Below are positions 1-9,859 of a DNA stretch of 64,000 bases, one piece after another. The stretch is from the NCBI GenBank assembly GCA_025267735.1, contig CM046303.1, positions 42,483,380-42,547,379 on the forward strand, given 5' to 3'. The notes under the pieces were generated by a model that searched no databases, had not been told where the DNA came from, and saw only the letters and a list, made by a program, of their open reading frames with translations. The first letter of the stretch is position 1. Every line of letters starts with the position of its first letter. Both the position numbers and the translations under genes were made by a program. This stretch comes from Mactra quadrangularis. Lineage: Eukaryota; Mollusca; Bivalvia; Venerida; Mactridae.

Positions 1-3000
1 TACCCCCACTTTTATGTAAACATCTGAAATGAATTAAGAAACATTTATTACATGCAGTAGTTGAACCAAGAAGGACACATGCATTAATGTTCAGTCATAG
101 AATGCACAAGTTTTTCTTTTTAATTTTAATAAGTTAAATCATACAAAGTATATTGTAAAAATTTGGTTTTGTATAGTGTGACCACAATGGCAGATATCTT
201 AACAATAAAGATAGACATAAATACAATCAACAAGAGAATTCTATCAATGTAACAGTTGACAATTGCAAGTAGAAATAAGAAATATTCCAAAACCAACTTC
301 ACTTACCTGAATCTAGATTTCAAAACACCAAAAGCTCTTTCAATTATGCAACGACCACTTGTATGACATGTATTGTAATGTGTCTCAGCACGACTACTTG
401 GGTTGATAAGAGGGGTTAACAAGTATGGCTTTAGCGCATAACCACTATCACCTAATAATGTACCAATATCTCCTCTCTCAAGACGTTCCTGAAATAACCA
501 TAATTGGGAGAGTATGTTTCAATAAAAAAGGACAAAAAAGTAAATTTCAAGTTAAATCAGTGCCTACACTAACAGTTTTGTTCGTGTATGGTTTATAACT
601 TTGTTTTTCAGTGGTTTCGGCACTTTAGATATTAAAAACTTATCTTAATACAAATACAGATATATTACAATTGTTCGTGCTTAAAGTAAGTTTCCTCTTT
701 TTTTTTAATCTTGTAAGTGCTATCATAACTGCATAATGAATTTGAAATTACTTTAGTGCTTTTGAATATGAACATGTATATCAATCATATATTGTAATAA
801 AAGAATAGCTATAAATTTACTATAAACAATTTATTTGTACAAAAGCATGAAAATGAAAAAAATGATCTTTTAAGTAAAGAAGACAAGTAAACTACCTAAT
901 GATCAATATTTCATACCTTCAATGTACAACTTTCAAAAATTGAAGAATCATGCCGAGACCCAGGCCACCTTGCTACAACATCTAAAAACCTGCAAAAAAA
1001 TCAATATTTCATACGCTAGTTAGTGTAACAATGGTACAATACTGGTACATGTATATTCAATAGATTTAATTTTTAAAAAATCAAATTAATTCAATCGTCA
1101 TATTACAATTGGTATATAAATTGGTATGTTAGAATTTAATTTCAACATAAATTTATGAGCAAAGATATAGTTCTACAAATCACTGTAAACATATCAACAC
1201 AATGTCAGTTTGACAGCAAACATAAAATTATAATAAGAAAAAGACATTTGTATGTAATAATGGTACGGCAAGCATTCATGTGAATTATATTCATAGTATG
1301 TACATGTCTGTATAATAATGAAATGATTATTAAAAAAAGTCATGTATTTTTATTCATACTATGTACCATTTTCTTCCAATAATCAAAGAAAAACATGTTG
1401 TGATTATTTATATGTAAATCTCACCTCATCTTACAATCTGTCACAGCTTGCACATTAACAGCATGGTAACCTTTTCTGCATATATAGGCTGCTTCATCTG
1501 TTGCTGGTGCTATAATTGGAATTAATGTTCCATCTATAGCACCAACAATGTTAGGTAGACGGCATTTTCGGTAAAAATCTATCTTTATATTTCTGAGGCC
1601 ATTTTCTTCTGTTGGGAACCTGAAAAAAATTACATATTGTTCACTAATTATTCAGTTAGAACCTGCCCAATATACAAGTGAAAGACATCTTATCATTAGA
1701 CCAAAAAACAAAGGAAAACAGAAACAAATACTACATATCAAATTTGTTGGAAAAGTCATCAAAAGAAATAAAAGAGTTGATAACAAAAAAACTGCTTCAC
1801 AATATTTAGTTTTGTGTGCATTATACAAGTACATTAAGTAATGCTGCCAATTAAACAGACTTACAAAATATGTTCAAAATTAAAGCCATTTTCGGACAGT
1901 ATAAAACAATGCCACAACATATATAACAACACAAGAAAATATGCATAAATACCTTATGTTATCTAAATTTTTGTTTATAGAATCAACACATTGGTGAATT
2001 ATTCTGCAGATACTGCTTCTACTAATGCCATGGCAGTCAGCAATTTCAGAGTAGAAATCCCCTTTAGCTAAATAACGTAGTGTAACCAATAACTGAAAAA
2101 AAAAATCACATTCAATAATAAATAATAAAACATCAATTTATATTATGAAAAATATAAAAGTACACCTGAACTATCTACTATGTATCACCTTGTGTACCCA
2201 TCTAGTTCAGATATTATATATTTAACAAATGCAATATAGTAATGTGCCATTTGGTGTAAAAAAACTCAACATCTATAGATCTTATTTTTTATTATTATAA
2301 GAATGTAATTTTTACTTATAAGACATAGGCAGGTCCAGCCAGGGGTGGGGGGGGGGGGGTAAGTGGGGTCCGAACCCCCCCTAGAATTTGGGAAATGTAC
2401 TTGGCTAACAGTGAATTTCTTACCTGTAAGTCGTTTTTAAGTAGAATGAAGCAATTTTTATCGGTACTTAACACTGATAAATAGTAATGTAGTTTTCATT
2501 ATTAATATGTTGCAATTTTTTCTGCAAAATGTGTTTGTGGTTCCAGTTTTGGAAATCCTCTAGAAAAAGTTTGGACCCCCGTCTAGAGAAGTTCTGACAA
2601 CCCTAGAAACTAAACCAGGATCCGCCCTGGTAAAATTCATTTGACTTTTTTGTTCAAGTTCTACATCCAAATGTTTCTAACAGGCAACCATAATTGGATA
2701 TTACTAGAAAGCCCTGTCGGGACAACGAACATTATAGTAAGACATTCCATAAATTCTGAGTTTTAAAGCAGTCAAAACACTTCTGTCAGATTAGTAAAAC
2801 AAGGCAGTGAAATAGATCTATATCTCTGATCAATGACCATGGAGGATCCTTGCTTTGATCAAGCGTGAACAACTAGTTGATCGTTAATTACACTGTCAGC
2901 AATGCCCTTAGACAAGACATTCACAACCCGGTGATAGCAATTAACTGCTTTGCTAACGGACACACTACGAGCATTAAAATGTAATGTATCAACCCAGCTG

Positions 3001-3520
3001 GGAAACGTATCTCTGGACTGAGTTGGGGGTCTGCAGCCCTAAAACCCAGGCCTTAATCAACGGCTTCAGAATCACAGTGTCACTATCAATGTGCAACAAA
3101 TAAATAATATTATTATAATTCAAATAAACTTATCCGCAAAAAACAGTTGTTAATGGGTTGTATATTCAGTCGTAACACGGTCGTCATTCACCGAATGTTT
3201 ACGATATAAGGTGAAGGTCGGTGCTCATTGTATTCATAAGACTGTGAAAAAAGGTCAATTTACCATAAAGCGTACAAATGAAACGCAAACGAAATGAAAC
3301 TCACCTTAATTATTGGCTCTATTGGGCGACCCCTACCACTAACAGCTTCTAAATCCTGTTTACAAATGTCTAATATATAGTAAATTGTAGCTCTATCAAA
3401 ACGATAGCGTGAAAATATTTCTTCATCTTCCATTCCGTCTAAACCGACTCTTTCTTTAAAAATTCTACGTCTCCTTACTGTTTTATCCCTAATTAACCTG
3501 TGTAGCAATAATGCCGCCAT
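1..3520 (-). CDS. HARBI1-like PIF/Harbinger DDE nuclease gene, spliced, 3' end off the window
   Basis: Six exons can be read on the minus strand, each bounded by GT/AG and keeping frame: 3520-3305, 2092-1953, 1619-1425, 989-917, 488-307 and 23-1 (continues outside). Together they give about 276 residues; HARBI1 proteins are usually about 350. Exon 1 has the family's N-terminal helical region (RYRFDRATI, GRGRP). Exon 2 holds the helix-turn-helix-like stretch (GISRSSICRIIHQ). Exon 3 has the first catalytic Asp in GAIDGT, exon 5 the second in GDSGYAL and the Glu in IIERAFGVLKSRFR; exon 6 continues RCLHKSGG. The DDE triad is therefore complete and no stop interrupts it. The family cuts and pastes DNA with a Myb-like partner, which is not seen here. 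It could be an autonomous Harbinger element or a domesticated HARBI1 paralogue; the transposon-end-like sequence just upstream favours an element. Exon structure is inferred from splice signals. Confidence 0.85.
2093..3304 (-). other. Large intron 1 of the HARBI1-like gene
   Basis: A 1.2-kb intron without coding potential. It holds a G-run near 2344-2361 and the tract 2330-2635, which starts with a TCCAGCCAGGGG-like sequence and ends in GGATCCGCCCTGG. These roughly mirrored ends suggest a small nested repeat. Near 2980-3060 a short gene-like G/C-rich tract shows no open frame. Confidence 0.45.
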
Positions 3521-3540
3521 ATTTACAATATCAGCGTTGA

Positions 3541-3705
3541 TTTAAGAGAGCACTTTACCTGACGTAACTTTTTAACAAATCTTAAGAAAATCTTACGAAC
3601 GATAAGGTTTATGAAACGCAATATCTTACGTAAGTTATCTTAAGTTAAACTTACGTCAAAACTTAAGATAAGATATCTGTTAAGATCGTTTATGAAACGC
3701 CTCCC
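3541..3705 (-). repeat. Probable terminal/subterminal region of a Harbinger element
   Basis: Directly upstream of the HARBI1-like start there is a dense set of related short motifs: GTTTATGAAACGC occurs twice (near 3609 and 3688), and TTAAG/CTTACG words recur in both orientations. On the minus strand the outer edge reads GGGAGGCGTTTCATAAACG. GCGTTTCATAAA-type ends are common in animal Harbinger transposons (family knowledge). The matching other end would lie left of the window, so the boundary near 3705 and any TSD are not proven. Confidence 0.5.
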
Positions 3706-5149
3706 TGAAGTCTGCTACACAGGATATATTGTGATCTCTGGTGTCCGTCATATTAAATCATTATTTTATCATGATCTTTTGACATTAACTAGTTTACTGT
3801 CAGCTTTCAACATGGCTGTCAGAACTTAATGCACCTCTCCATGCAAAACAAAACCAATGAATTACTGCTTTGAATGATTATGCTCCAAGAAAAATCCCCA
3901 AAATCATGTCCAGTTTGTTACTTTGTTTAATTAAGTCGAATTTTAATAGTATTTCACGGAAATGACCATGTTGGTATGATGTGTCGCGCGCATCTTTTGG
4001 CTGTGCCATTTAAGGCAAAGAAGTACTTATATATAGTTTAACATCATTCATGAATTAGGCCACAACAAATTGATCTTTTGTTCGTCGGATTTCCCGCACC
4101 TAAAAATCCGAAAATGGAAAAAAAATATTTTTATTTTTTTTTTGCTCCCGCACTTCAAATTTTTTACTGCATCAAGATTTTTTTGAAGTCAATTTTTTTT
4201 GGCACTCAACCAAGAAGATTTACGGAGAAAAACAATAATTTTTGGTCTAAATATCAAAGCTTATCACCATGACATTGCTATATTTGTAACAAAACAGGAA
4301 AGTATTCACGTTTACATACGTCACTATGATGATCGTGTCGATCCTTTGTTCCTTTGTTTTTCTAAATCCTAAATTATATTTAGTACACGTTTTAACACAT
4401 GTATACTAAATTTATACGTAATAAATGCAATGCTGAACTTCCATAAACTAACTCTTGATACACACAGAAGTTGAACAGTGACGTAGACAGAGCGGCTCCA
4501 TCAACCCTACAAATATGATCTGGATGTGTGACGTCATATGTTCACCTTCTGTGTAAAAATAATTTACAATAGAGGTCGACTCATGTCTTATGAATTGAGG
4601 TAGGACAGGATAGAAAAAAACCTTTTCTAATTATGTTCATGCTGGGGAGATATTCGAACAGACTGATTTAAAATGAAGATGTATTTTGTATTATTTACCA
4701 AAAGGCTATTAGGCCAGTCAATCTACGGTCAAAATGGGCCTAACCTAGAACTAATTGCAACATAAACAAAACCACTTCTGTCATTTGGTTTTATATCTCT
4801 AGTATACACACACAAAAATCTAGGCACGGGAAATTCATATTTTTTCGCATATTGGAACGCGAGTATAAATAGCAGATTTATGCATAAACGAAATCAACAA
4901 ATTTCGCATTTGGTGAATACATATATTAATTTGCTATAATTTCAAGATATTCATATCAAGAATATATAATAATAAATCTATAATGTATACATCAATCTGC
5001 AAGTACAATGTATAACTATAACATCGTTTCCGTATAGTCAGTTTTTTTGGGTAACGCCCATGTGTGGTGATGCTGTAGGGGGTTGAAACTGGAGTTCGAG
5101 GCAAATTATACATATTAGCATATCTGGTGCAATATATCTCCAAATTATT
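3706..5149. other. Intergenic, no gene seen
   Basis: AT-rich DNA without a credible reading frame. At 4053-4150 it has a dispersed-repeat copy that begins with GGCCACAACAAATTGATC and runs into A/T homopolymers. A related copy lies inverted at 17218-17355. Confidence 0.5.
4053..4150 (+). repeat. Dispersed repeat copy 1 (GGCCACAACAAATTGATC family)
   Basis: Starts with the 18-mer GGCCACAACAAATTGATC, then TTGTTC..GGATTT and a T/A-rich body with CCCGCAC/CTCCCGCAC words. The inverse copy at 17218-17355 has the same head and CGCTCGCTCC words in its body. Both are flanked by ATTCATGAAT-like sequence. Family unidentified. Confidence 0.5.
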
Positions 5150-6778
5150 TCCCAGGATTCTGACCTATATCGCGGAAGGTGACTAATTATTTTATCACTT
5201 TTGGTATTATCGGTTTTACAGTGTCTATGCCCTGGGGCTGGGCTATTGCTAGCTGTAGCTGGGGTTCAAGTCATTTCATAGAAATACATGTATAGTCGAA
5301 ATTTAGGCATGTTTGAACGAGCATTTCTATAAAATAAAATTTACCTGAATACAAACTTATATCTTCGGTAAAGGCATAACAAAATCATCATTTTAGTGTA
5401 TACAGCTTTATGGATCGACGCCTTAATGCCAGACTAAAGCCTGCCAGAACTAGGGTTTTTGTCAATTTGATAAGACATTCATGTATGTGGACGAAAATCT
5501 CCCAAAAAAAGAGATTTCCATGATTACCGACCTATATCGTTGGAATGTGCATACACGTAATTACAAAAATTTTCGTGTATATTCAGGTTATCGGGTCTAT
5601 GCCCTTGGTCCAACATAAAGTAAGTCCAAACTGGGATTTATCCATTTATTGGTTGCGACATGGTCGAAAATTGACCATTTTCACCTTAACGAGCTAGGGC
5701 TATTTTACGATGCTCTTATTTCGTTTCTTATTGACTGACATATATGCAACTTGACGAGGTTATTCCCTTAGTGATTTTCTTCTAGAATAAGTGATTTGAA
5801 CCCCGATCCCAGTTACCATGGCAACGCTGGGGCGATCAAAAAGGAGCAAAATGTAATTTATTCTCTTTTTAACCCAAAATTTGCATTTCATAATGTTGTA
5901 TTTTCCTAAATATAGGTATAAATGGCCAGTACTTTACAGGGACTGAAAACATTTACCTATCGGTTTTTTGTGATATTTCTTTTTCACCCAAGGACCCCGA
6001 TCTTTATTTTTGATAATGAGGGAAACTACGCCCACTCCAAATCCCAGCGAGAAACGGGGGCATATCCCCCTTTGGGACTCCTTGAGACATCTTATGATCG
6101 AGGAGGCGCGCATAAAGGTTATTTTTGGGAGTTTAACTTTCCTTAAGTGAAGTCCAGCTAAAACACCGAAGTTATTGCCTGGAATAGGGGCAGGGGTCCA
6201 TTCGCGATAAATTGATTGACCAGTTAAGGGTTAAGCCGATTTGTATTACATATAAGTATATTTGGAAGAATAATTATTGACAGAGTAGATAACTGGTCAA
6301 TATAATGGGAGAGCGCCTCATTATTGTATCATTTTGGTATATTTAGCTTCATGAGGTCTATGCCCTTGGGACGGACTGTAGCCAGCAATGTGTGATACAA
6401 TGTTATATCACTTACCAAATACACATAGTCCACCCTTATCAATTCTCAATGGTCAAGTTGAGATGGGTCAATATTACAACTATCAAGGTAGATAGTTGGA
6501 GAGTTTAGTTTTACCAGCCAGAGAGGAAGGTTGTCCCTGGACACTTAGCTGTGTGTAACACTGAGTGGGAATTCCTGGCTGGGTGTTGGGTGCTGTGACC
6601 TATATGTTTAGTAGAAGGAACAAGCTTTGTAGATAATATATGGACTATGTAACGATTATGTTACATAGTGATTGGGGTTTTGGTCCTTGTAATATAATCA
6701 AATATTGGCATGTTTTGACGACCATTTCTCAGAAAAATGAGCTTTCTCAAAATACATGCCTACATCTTTGTAAAGGCA
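5150..6778. repeat. Degenerate satellite-like tandem repeat, left block
   Basis: Diverged units recur every roughly 150-190 bp. Anchor words are GACCTATAT, (T)CTATGCCCTTGG, a GAGCTATAGCCAGC-like stretch and TGGGGTTCAAGTCATTT. Anchors can be seen near 5164/5224, 5416, 5528/5594 and 6356. No coding potential. The same repeat continues after the inserted elements at 8735-9634 and 15138-15300. Confidence 0.6.
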
Positions 6779-6783
6779 CATCT

Positions 6784-7345
6784 CACTGTCTAGATCGTGA
6801 AACGGTTGCGATTTTCCGTGTCACGGTGTAGCCACACCAAGATGGCGGAAAAACAACCATCCAGAAGGTACGTGTCGTTTTTTGCATGATAGTTTGAGAA
6901 ATATTCGGGCCCAAACGCGTTATAAAGTTTCATTTGATCCGTAAATATATAAATTAAAGGGCAAGTGTACTCACCTGACAAGTCACAAAGGATTTATGTG
7001 AATTAAAGCCACCAAAGTTGACGAATGACCGTCAGTCAAATTTGAACCGAGAGAAGTGTATGACTTTTGATAAAATCGCCGTTAGTACGGCACTTACCGT
7101 GTTATAAATACGTTTGTGGGATAGTGTATATGCATGCAATTATACCTTAAAATTGTACAAGTTCTAATTTATTTTGTTTCGTCAAAACATGCCTACTTTC
7201 GGTTTTGTCAAAGCAACGGTTGAGATATTAGCTCCGGTGAAGATTTTCCGTAAGAAATGACTCGGTGTTGCCATAAAAAGTGGACACGGTGTATACATTT
7301 GCGTGAAAGTGAACACGGTTCAGACACTCATCCAAAGGCTAAACG
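6784..7345 (+). repeat. Left arm of the long-TIR element
   Basis: Reverse complement of 8161-8729 with scattered substitutions and short indels. It includes a 63-codon open frame on the minus strand (6981-6790) that is preserved in the opposite arm. Confidence 0.75.
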
Positions 7346-7602
7346 CAACCATATCATTTGAAGTAAATCACATTGGCATTATCCTTCGTATTTTGCTATA
7401 CAGAAAAGCCCAATGTTTTCAATACGTAAATCGTTGCAGGAACAACGCCTAATTATAAATCAGTTAATATTATTTTATTCCCACTATTCCAGATCGTCAC
7501 CTTTCGTATTGATACTTAAACACGAAACTGATACTTATAAAAGCCCTTTTGTGATAAGACTAAAATTATATATTTCATAATTTTGTTCTCCCCAGTGTCA
7601 AA

Positions 7603-7978
7603 ATGGAAAAAGTCTATAAATGCTACTACTGTCAGTTTTCGAAATCTGATCTCCTAGCATGCATTCATCATTCATTTATTTAGAAACGCATGCCAAATTG
7701 CAGATAAAATGACGGATGAGATGGTTTAAAAAGTATCAACCGGCCGATATGGCCTTCTGACGATAGACTACAGACTAACACCAAATTTAGAACTGCAAAC
7801 TGGGGAATATTTCAAAGTGAATCAACACATATGTACATCCTTTCTAGAAAACAAGAAGTGTCCTTATGTAAAAGAGGTAGAAAATATACAAGAATCTAAA
7901 CAAGATATTTCTGTTGATACTGATTTAATTACTTCCCAGTCCAGATTTGAAAAACGTACAAAACGTCAGCACCAATAA
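7603..7978 (+). pseudogene. Core remnant: zinc-finger-like N-terminus plus open segment
   Basis: Inside the long-TIR element an ATG at 7603 opens a 26-residue frame with a Cys-x2-Cys...His-His arrangement (YKCYYCQFSKSDLL). It ends at TAG. A second protein-like stretch follows in the frame 7757-7978 (LTIDYRLTPNLELQTGEYF...). It resembles the N-terminal part of an uncharacterised multi-copy invertebrate family, but I could not place it. Separate frames and stops make it a broken remnant or separate exons. Confidence 0.35.
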
Positions 7979-8160
7979 GAGCACTCGGCACTGTAACTTT
8001 AGCAGGACTCTCTCAGCAAACGTTAATTCCATGTTCGAGGAACTTGATGAACAGTTAGAAGATTTAAATTTGTTTACGATTTGACCAAACCCGTATCTGT
8101 GTTTTAACAAATACTGTTACGTTTTGCCTTGTCTACATTTCGACAGTATTGCAAATGGTC

Positions 8161-8729
8161 TGGTCGCATTTCAAACGTTTGAATGAGTGTCCTACCCGTG
8201 TTCTATTTAACGCAAATGTATACACCGTATCCACTTTTTATGGCAACACCGAGACATTTCTTACGGAAAATCTTCTCCGGTTTTTTCTAACCAACCGTTG
8301 CTTAGACAAGACCGAAAGTAGGCATGTTTTGATATAACAAAATAAATTAGAACTTGTACAATTTTTAAGTATAGTTTCATGCATACACACAATCTCACAA
8401 TCGTATTTACAACACGTTAAGTGCCGTACTTACGGCGATTTTATCAAAAGTAATACACTCTCTCGGTTCAAATTTGTCACACGGTCATACGTCAACTTTA
8501 GTGGCTTTAACTCACATAAATCCTTTGTGACATGTCAGATGAGTACACCCGCCCTTTAGTTTATATATTTACGGATCAAATGAAACTTTATAATGCGTTT
8601 GGGCCCGAATATTTCTCAAACTATCATGCAAAAAACGACACGTACCTTTTGGATGGTTGTTTTTCCGCCATCTTGGTGTGGCTACACCGTGACACGGAAA
8701 ATCGCAAACGTTTCACGATCTAGACAGTG
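8161..8729 (-). repeat. Right arm of the long-TIR element
   Basis: Inverted copy of 6784-7345. It carries the plus-strand 63-codon frame 8532-8723, with about six amino-acid differences from its partner in the left arm. Confidence 0.75.
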
Positions 8730-8734
8730 CATCT

Positions 8735-9634
8735 ATAACACAGTTATGTGTATTCAGCTTCATGGGTCGATGCCCTTATGCTGAGCTATGGCATGTTTAA
8801 ACTGAGGTCATGTCAATTTAATAAAAAAAATAAGTTTTCCATGATTACGACCTATAAAGTTGGATTGTACACTTTTTTGTAAACATGTATTTAGGTTATT
8901 AGTTGTACATGTACGCCCTTGAAGTCACCCGAAACTTGGGTTAGAGCCAATGTGACGGAAATATTTACAAAATTGTTGGATTTTTTTTTACCAAAAACGA
9001 GTTTTCGGTGAAGGTATAACAATTATGTCATTTTTGTATTTTCAGCTTCAAAGCTTTTGTTCGGTTCAATACCCTTGGCCCGAGCTATAGCCAGTCGACA
9101 CTGTGATTCATTTCATTTTGATAGAAAATGATTGACATAAATGGACGAATAATTTCCCAAAAATAGACATTTTTGATCGGAAAAATGTGCATCTTTGTTA
9201 GCCTTTTAGACTTATGCATTGGTTACAATTACCTGTCGTAACTGGGGTTCAAGTCATTTTAATGAAAAAATATCAAATATTGACATATTCGAACGAACAT
9301 ATCGCCAAAAACGAATTTTCTGCGAATACCGACAATACTAGTAAATATATAACTATAACATCTTTTCCATATATTCAACATCTTTTTTACTCCCATGTGT
9401 CGGGATATAGCCAGCCGAAACTAGGATTCGAGTCATTATGTAATGAATATAAGCATATTTAATGAATATTATTTCAAATGTATTATCACTTTAGCATATA
9501 GGCCTACAAAGCTCTGGGACCAATGCCGCGCTATAGCCTGCTGAAACTGGGATCAGTGTCAGTTAAATATTAATGTAGCATAATTGGACGAATTTGTTTT
9601 CATTTCTTTCCAGATTACCGATCTATATTTCTGA
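8735..9634. repeat. Degenerate satellite-like tandem repeat, middle block
   Basis: Continuation of the tract at 5150-6778. Anchor phrases recur near 8768, 8925, 9070, 9235, 9395 and 9520 (GCCCTTGG, GAGCTATAGCCAG, CGAAACT-GG, GAGTCATT). Weak open frames such as 9214-9462 are repeat by-products. Confidence 0.6.
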
Positions 9635-9855
9635 AAAATGTATTTTCTGCCGGTTAAGCGAAGCGAATTAGGCGGAAAATATTTTCCTTTGATATCATGT
9701 TAAGATCTTTGATTGGTTAATTCAAAGTTGTTATGTAAAGTATAAACCAATGAAACATCGTGTTTCATCGCACAAATTATCGTGCGATTCTAAAGTATTT
9801 GAAAGGACATTCAGCTTTGGGCGGCTGTACTGAACACTCACAAATTTTTTATTTT
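9635..9855 (+). repeat. Split direct repeat A1
   Basis: Identical to 14643-14863 (offset 5008). Contains CGGTTAAGCGAAGCGAATTAG and the dyad GAAACATCGTGTTTCATC. The gag/pol ATG follows at 9860, so the repeat probably holds the promoter and leader. Confidence 0.85.
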
Positions 9856-9859
9856 CACG

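Larger units (their letters stand above)
6784..8729. mobile_element. Long-terminal-inverted-repeat DNA element, 1,946 bp, non-autonomous as seen
   Basis: Two inverted arms of about 560 bp (6784-7345 and 8161-8729, roughly 90% alike by eye) enclose an 0.8-kb core. The outermost bases are CACTGTCTAGATC...GATCTAGACAGTG. The 5-bp CATCT flanks both ends (6779-6783 and 8730-8734), a likely target duplication. The element sits inside the degenerate satellite tract. CAC ends and a 5-bp duplication are typical of the Transib/ProtoRAG superfamily, but Foldback-like elements with long arms are an alternative. No transposase core was found inside. Confidence 0.7.

Noticed and set aside
6790..6981. 63-codon frames in both arms of the long-TIR element as genes
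   Set aside because: They are the same sequence in inverted arms; conservation reflects recent arm homology, and the peptide has no recognisable domain.
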